A stretch of 8,322 nucleotides of DNA from an uncultured Mollicutes bacterium (lineage in GTDB: Bacteria; Bacillota_I; Bacilli_A; Acholeplasmatales; Anaeroplasmataceae), in NCBI GenBank assembly GCA_937905855.1, contig CALCWU010000255.1, positions 1 to 8,322 of the forward strand, read 5' to 3'. Shown in pieces: positions 4,793-8,322 of the stretch (its first letter is position 1; each line of letters begins with the position of its first letter). A program made the position numbers and the translations under genes. The notes beneath the pieces are model-generated. The model was not told where the DNA came from and did no database searches. It was given only the letters and a program-made list of their open reading frames with translations.

Positions 4793-6709
4793 ATGAATCA
4801 TAACTTTATTAGTGTTAAAGAAATATTTGAAAAATATAAAATTATAAATGTTCCATATTATCAAAGGGATTATGTTTGGGGGAGTAAAAACGATGGAAGA
4901 AATTTATATAAATTTATAGATGATATTTTTAATCAATATAAAAACAATCCAACATCTGATTATTTTATTGGAACTTTAGCATTTTGCTCAGATATTGTAA
5001 ATGATGTCATTGATGGACAGCAACGCTTAACAAGTTTAATTTTGATTTTATCTTGTTTATCCAATTTAAAATGCTCGCAAAAAATAAATGATATTAATAG
5101 TAAATTGTTAATGCCTGAAACTGAAAGGTTTGTTATTCAGGAAGAATCATATTTAACAGAAGAGCTTAAATTCAATCTTGGATTAGATAATAAATTCGAT
5201 TCACAAAAATACAATGTTAATATTTCAAAAACTATAGATAGAATTAAAAGCCAAATAAATAATGCTTGGTCAGGACATACTGAATTATGGTATGATAACT
5301 TATACAAATTCATTCTTAATAATGTTAAATTAATTTCTTTAGAATATAGCAGTGTTAATGAATCATTAAAATATTTTTTAAATATTAATTCATTGTCTAT
5401 TCAACTTACGCAAGCTGATATTTTTTATTCAATTTTATCTCAATCTATTAGAATTGCTAGAACTGGTGACAATATATTTAAAATAAAACAATTAGTTAAA
5501 GAACTAGGTGCTTATTCTGGTATTTCTAATGAAATAGATGGTTTGAAAAATAATGAAGAAAAAAATGAAAAAGGAATTAATAATGTGATTTATATCTTCT
5601 TAAATGCTTATTTTAAAAAAGATAGAAACATTAATTTCTTATCAGAAACTGGTGTAGGAAAATGGATGTCTTTTTATAAAAATGATGTTTTTAATGATGC
5701 CATATTAGCTAAAGAATTTGTTGAAATGTTTGTACAATACTTAAATGATTTTAAATTTATTTATCAAAATTTATCAAATATGAACGTTGGATTAAGCCCT
5801 AAATCTTCTTTATATATAACTTGGATACTTCTTCAATACGAAAAGTATTTTGATATAAATAGCGTTCTTGTAACAATATTTAAAACAAAGCATTGTTATA
5901 TTGATGGTGAGCAGAATTTGTATATAGCTGGCACAAAAAATATAAATAATGATAAATTAAATGAAATTGGTAAGCGATTAAACTTAACTTTACTATGGAA
6001 CTATATAAGAAGTAATACAAAAAGAACGGTAGGTTTTTTTGATAATATTGATTCTGATTCAACTGGGGCATTTAAAAAATCAATTGACGACATAATAAAT
6101 GACATAAATCCTAATGAAATTTTTAACTTGAATTACAATGACCATAAAGGAATATCAAATATTAATGTTAAAGATTATTCAAGACTAATAAAAGTGATAA
6201 TGGGTTGTCAAGAAAGCTTTTTAGATAAAACAGCTGATCCATCTCATGATTTTAGTGAGTATCTTCAGAATATTTTATCTGGTGAAAATTTTTCTATAGA
6301 ACATTTATTTAGTGTTAAAGAATATAGTGAAGAATCTAGATTAAACAATTGGAAATCTAAAAAAAAGAAATTTAATACTCCAGAAGACTTTGATAATGAA
6401 AGATTTAGGTTTGAAAATTTAAGTCTACTTGACAAGCAAGCAAATTCTTCAGCTGGAGATGATGAAATAAAGGATAAATTATTGAAATATAAAAATGCTA
6501 GAAAAATTTTAGGTTCTAATTGGGAATATTTAATTCAATCCCTTGTTGATAATTCTGAATATTATAATAACTTTAATATTCAATCACTTAGATTACCAGA
6601 AAGAAAGTTGATTAATATTGATCAAAACACATGGGAATTATCAGAAAATAATAGAGAATTTAATATTAAATTATTGAAAAAAGCACTTGAAGAGATTGCA
6701 AGTAAATAA
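4793..6709 (+). CDS. DUF262-DUF1524 (GmrSD/SspE-like) NTP-dependent nuclease, candidate effector
   Basis: This 638-residue protein has two recognisable ends. The N-terminal DUF262 (ParB/Srx-like fold) carries PYYQRDYVWG (21-30) and IDGQQRLTSL (73-82), the nucleotide-binding/hydrolysis signature. A later DUF262 segment, YFLNINSLSIQLTQADIF (194-211), matches the family's N-S-R-G-x-x-L-T-x-A-D motif but lacks the usual Arg-Gly. The C-terminal region has the DUF1524 HNH pattern: SIEHLF with His504, FENLSLL with Asn542, Asn551, and Lys562/Lys566 in DKLLKYK. Known relatives are GmrSD, a Type IV enzyme cutting modified phage DNA, and SspE, the effector of a phosphorothioate defence system. Here the gene is third in an operon with methyltransferase and specificity genes, where hsdR would be expected, so it is the likely restriction effector. 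RBS AGGAGA (4780-4785) overlaps the hsdS stop. Whether methylation blocks or triggers cutting cannot be told from sequence. Family call strong; role inferred. Confidence 0.87.
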   Translation: MNHNFISVKEIFEKYKIINVPYYQRDYVWGSKNDGRNLYKFIDDIFNQYKNNPTSDYFIGTLAFCSDIVNDVIDGQQRLTSLILILSCLSNLKCSQKINDINSKLLMPETERFVIQEESYLTEELKFNLGLDNKFDSQKYNVNISKTIDRIKSQINNAWSGHTELWYDNLYKFILNNVKLISLEYSSVNESLKYFLNINSLSIQLTQADIFYSILSQSIRIARTGDNIFKIKQLVKELGAYSGISNEIDGLKNNEEKNEKGINNVIYIFLNAYFKKDRNINFLSETGVGKWMSFYKNDVFNDAILAKEFVEMFVQYLNDFKFIYQNLSNMNVGLSPKSSLYITWILLQYEKYFDINSVLVTIFKTKHCYIDGEQNLYIAGTKNINNDKLNEIGKRLNLTLLWNYIRSNTKRTVGFFDNIDSDSTGAFKKSIDDIINDINPNEIFNLNYNDHKGISNINVKDYSRLIKVIMGCQESFLDKTADPSHDFSEYLQNILSGENFSIEHLFSVKEYSEESRLNNWKSKKKKFNTPEDFDNERFRFENLSLLDKQANSSAGDDEIKDKLLKYKNARKILGSNWEYLIQSLVDNSEYYNNFNIQSLRLPERKLINIDQNTWELSENNREFNIKLLKKALEEIASK

Positions 6710-6714
6710 AATAT

Positions 6715-6738
6715 AAGCACTCGTTATTGAGTGCTTTT
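6715..6738 (+). terminator. Intrinsic terminator of the modification/DUF262 operon
   Basis: A perfect 8-bp stem (AAGCACTC 6715-6722 with GAGTGCTT 6729-6736) closes a 6-base loop and ends in TTTT, six bases after the DUF262 gene stop. It marks the end of the three-gene transcript. Confidence 0.85.
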
Positions 6739-6743
6739 AATAT

Positions 6744-6767
6744 AAAAAAAGAGCCTTTTAAAGACTC
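6744..6767 (-). terminator. Intrinsic terminator of the fumarase/malic enzyme operon
   Basis: On the minus strand a stem GAGTCTT/AAGGCTC (6767-6761 with 6757-6751, one G-U pair) closes a 3-base loop and is followed by seven T residues (6750-6744). It starts eight bases after the malic enzyme stop. Confidence 0.8.
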
Positions 6768-6774
6768 CTTATGG

Positions 6775-7956
6775 TTATCTACATACGCCTTCAGCAATTG
6801 CTTCATCACATACAGCTTTACTTACTGCTGGAACTACACGTTTATCAAATGCTGATGGAACAATGTAATTTGGATTTAATTCTTCATCAGAGATTAGGTT
6901 TGCTATTGCATAGGCTGCTTTAAGCTTCATTCCTTCAGTTATTTTTTTAGCTTTAGCCATTAATGCACCCTTAAATAATCCCGGGAAGGCAAGAACATTA
7001 TTAATTTGATTTGGATAATCGCTTCTACCTGAACCACAAATATAAGCACCAGCATCCTTAGCATCATCATAGCCAATTTCTGGATTTGGATTTGCCATCG
7101 CAAAAACAATTGGGTTTTCTGCCATTGATTTAACCATTTCCTTAGAAACTAGGTTTGCTGCTGAAACTCCAATAAAGGCATTAGCGTTAACCATTAAATC
7201 TGCTAATGTTTTTTTGCTTTCATCAGGAGAAGAAAGAGTACCTTCATCTAATAATTCCTTTAAAAGGAAATCATAATTAGCATAATTTCTTTTTGAAACT
7301 ACGCCATCCTTATTATAAGCATATATTTGACCTACACCTATTTTCTTAAGCATTTTTGCAATCATTGAGCCAGCTGCACCTGTACCTGATAGAACAACTG
7401 TCATATCCTTAAGAGGCTTCTTAGTTAATCTTTCAACATTTATAAAGGCTGCAGCCACAATAATTGAAGTTCCATGCTGATCATCATGAAATACTGGAAT
7501 GTCCATTTCTTTAATTAAACGACGTTCAATTTCAACACATCTTGGAGCAGAAATATCCTCAAGATTAATAGCTCCTAGGGTTGGCTCTAGGGCTTTACAA
7601 ATCTTAATTATTTCTTCAGTATCCTGAGTTTTTAAGCATAGAGGTATGGAATCAACACCTGCAAGCTCGTGAAGAAGAATTGATTTACCCTCCATAACTG
7701 GTATAGCTGCGTAGGGACCAATATTACCAAGGCCTAAAACTGCAGAACCATCAGTAATTACGGCTACCATATTTTGCTTTGAGGTGTAGGTATAGGCTAG
7801 CTCCTTATCTTTTTCAATTTCCTTACATACATAGGCAACACCAGGTGTGTAGGCTAGTGATAAGTCCTCTTTAGTTTCTAGCTTTACCTTAGAAACAGTA
7901 GCAATTTTTCCCTTTGCATCCTTATGTAGTTTTAATGATTGTTCCTTTAGATCCAT
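6775..7956 (-). CDS. NAD(P)-dependent malic enzyme (malate to pyruvate + CO2)
   Basis: This 393-residue protein has the compact bacterial malic enzyme length, without the C-terminal phosphotransacetylase-like domain of long MaeB. It oxidatively decarboxylates malate to pyruvate in the cytosol. Catalytic residues are visible: Tyr36 in AYTPGVA, the general-base Lys91 in MEGKS, metal ligands Glu133/Asp134 in NLEDISAP and Asp158/Asp159 in FHDDQHGT. The Rossmann loop is SGTGAAG (190-196), and the substrate/cofactor segments MANPNPE (288-293) and NQINNVLAFPG (316-326) follow. Cofactor preference cannot be set safely. The start is supported by AAGGAGA upstream (within 7961-7970). The gene overlaps the end of the fumarase beta gene by 35 bases, so translation is probably coupled and both share an upstream promoter outside the window. 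Sampled lines are visibly less AT-rich than the modification operon, consistent with core genome. High confidence. Confidence 0.95.
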   Translation of the reverse strand: MDLKEQSLKLHKDAKGKIATVSKVKLETKEDLSLAYTPGVAYVCKEIEKDKELAYTYTSKQNMVAVITDGSAVLGLGNIGPYAAIPVMEGKSILLHELAGVDSIPLCLKTQDTEEIIKICKALEPTLGAINLEDISAPRCVEIERRLIKEMDIPVFHDDQHGTSIIVAAAFINVERLTKKPLKDMTVVLSGTGAAGSMIAKMLKKIGVGQIYAYNKDGVVSKRNYANYDFLLKELLDEGTLSSPDESKKTLADLMVNANAFIGVSAANLVSKEMVKSMAENPIVFAMANPNPEIGYDDAKDAGAYICGSGRSDYPNQINNVLAFPGLFKGALMAKAKKITEGMKLKAAYAIANLISDEELNPNYIVPSAFDKRVVPAVSKAVCDEAIAEGVCR

Positions 7957-8322
7957 TTTTAGTTCTCCTTAAATTATTATTAAAATTATCTATTGCAACA
8001 AGAAGAGGAAAATCCTCAACATATAGTTTTTTTATTGATTCTGGGCCTAAGTCCTTAAATGCTATTTCCTCTGCACTTTTAACACATTTACTTAATAGAG
8101 CTCCACAGCCGCCAGTTGCTACAAAATATAAGATGTGATCATTTTGATAGGTTTTTGTGCAATCTGTACTTCTTGGGCCTTTACCAATTACGCCAAGAAG
8201 TTGAAGCTTTTTCATAAGGGGAGCAAATTTATCCATTCTTGCAGAAGTAGTAGGACCAATTGAACCAATTATTTCCCCAGGCTTAGTAGGCGTAGGACCA
8301 GCATAATAAATTAATGAGTCTT
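7922..8322 (-). CDS. Class I fumarate hydratase / tartrate dehydratase beta subunit, N-terminus outside the window
   Basis: The frame is open from the window edge to TAA at 7922-7924, giving 132 visible residues of a subunit usually near 180-190. The Met at 8234-8236 is internal, because the strongly conserved block AGPTPTKPGEIIGSIGPTTSARMD spans it. Other family blocks are VIGKGPRS, the FVATGGCGALL segment, DLGPESIKKLYVEDFP and a final VAIDN. These match the Fe-S hydratase C-terminal (swivelling) domain of class I fumarase or L(+)-tartrate dehydratase; the two are not distinguishable here. The alpha subunit with the 4Fe-4S ligands should lie further upstream on this strand. With the next gene, malic enzyme, it links fumarate, malate and pyruvate. 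Oddity: the C-terminus continues about 20 residues past VAIDN, reading through the malic enzyme ribosome binding site and 35 bases into that gene. Confidence 0.9.
   Translation of the reverse strand, partial: DSLIYYAGPTPTKPGEIIGSIGPTTSARMDKFAPLMKKLQLLGVIGKGPRSTDCTKTYQNDHILYFVATGGCGALLSKCVKSAEEIAFKDLGPESIKKLYVEDFPLLVAIDNFNNNLRRTKNGSKGTIIKTT

Noticed and set aside
5880..6071. Minus-strand 63-codon ORF
   Set aside because: It lies wholly inside the DUF262 gene on the other strand, has a low-complexity Tyr/Leu-rich translation and no convincing RBS. It is a shadow ORF.
7914..8138. Plus-strand 74-codon ORF
   Set aside because: It is antisense to the fumarase beta subunit and the malic enzyme start, both of which have strong family motifs. 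It resembles nothing recognisable.
8234..8236. Internal ATG as the start of the fumarase beta subunit
   Set aside because: The upstream in-frame sequence carries the conserved AGPTP and GSIGPTTSAR blocks, so the real N-terminus is beyond base 8322.
1..8322. CRISPR array, tRNA/rRNA gene or insertion sequence
   Set aside because: I found no regularly spaced repeats, no tRNA-like cloverleaf or rRNA stretch, and no transposase. The only recombination gene is the small serine recombinase.
1..8322. Mollicutes genetic code (TGA = Trp)
   Set aside because: All genes use TGG for Trp and no in-frame TGA occurs within the conserved proteins.

Overview
The window looks like chromosomal DNA of a low-GC Bacillota-type bacterium. 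It is very AT-rich, has strong AGGAGG-like ribosome binding sites, short intergenic gaps and hairpin-plus-T-run terminators. Trp is encoded by TGG and no in-frame TGA interrupts the genes, so there is no sign of the Mycoplasma code. Genus cannot be assigned from sequence alone.

Layout. (1) Bases 1-1074 (+): the 3' part of a HipA-like Ser/Thr kinase toxin gene whose start lies outside the window. (2) 1134-1736 (-): a small serine recombinase (resolvase/invertase). (3) 1737-2039: a 303-base divergent control region. It holds an extended -10 promoter facing the recombinase, a pair of 31-base inverted repeats on either side of that promoter, two hairpins that look like minus-strand terminators, and two possible leader peptides. 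(4) 2040-6709 (+): a tight three-gene operon encoding an N6-adenine DNA methyltransferase (HsdM-like), a two-domain specificity subunit (HsdS-like) and a DUF262-DUF1524 (GmrSD/SspE-like) protein with a predicted HNH-type nuclease end. No HsdR translocase/nuclease is present. (5) 6775-8322 (-): housekeeping carbon metabolism, a malic enzyme preceded by the end of a class I fumarase beta subunit, apparently co-transcribed (fumarate to malate to pyruvate).

Interpretation. Bases 1-6709 read as an AT-rich accessory/defence block next to a core metabolic operon. The most interesting unit is recombinase + control region + M-S-DUF262. It could be a Type I-like modification system in which a DUF262/DUF1524 protein replaces HsdR as effector, with expression set by the repeat-flanked promoter. 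That promoter may be an invertible switch driven by the adjacent recombinase, or the repeats may be operators for divergent transcription. The two repeat copies differ at exactly their central bases, which argues against simple serine-recombinase exchange at the dyad centre, so the inversion model is only a hypothesis. The specificity gene also carries a 21-base in-frame tandem repeat in the linker between its two target-recognition domains, a position where repeat-number change is known to alter specificity in Type I enzymes.
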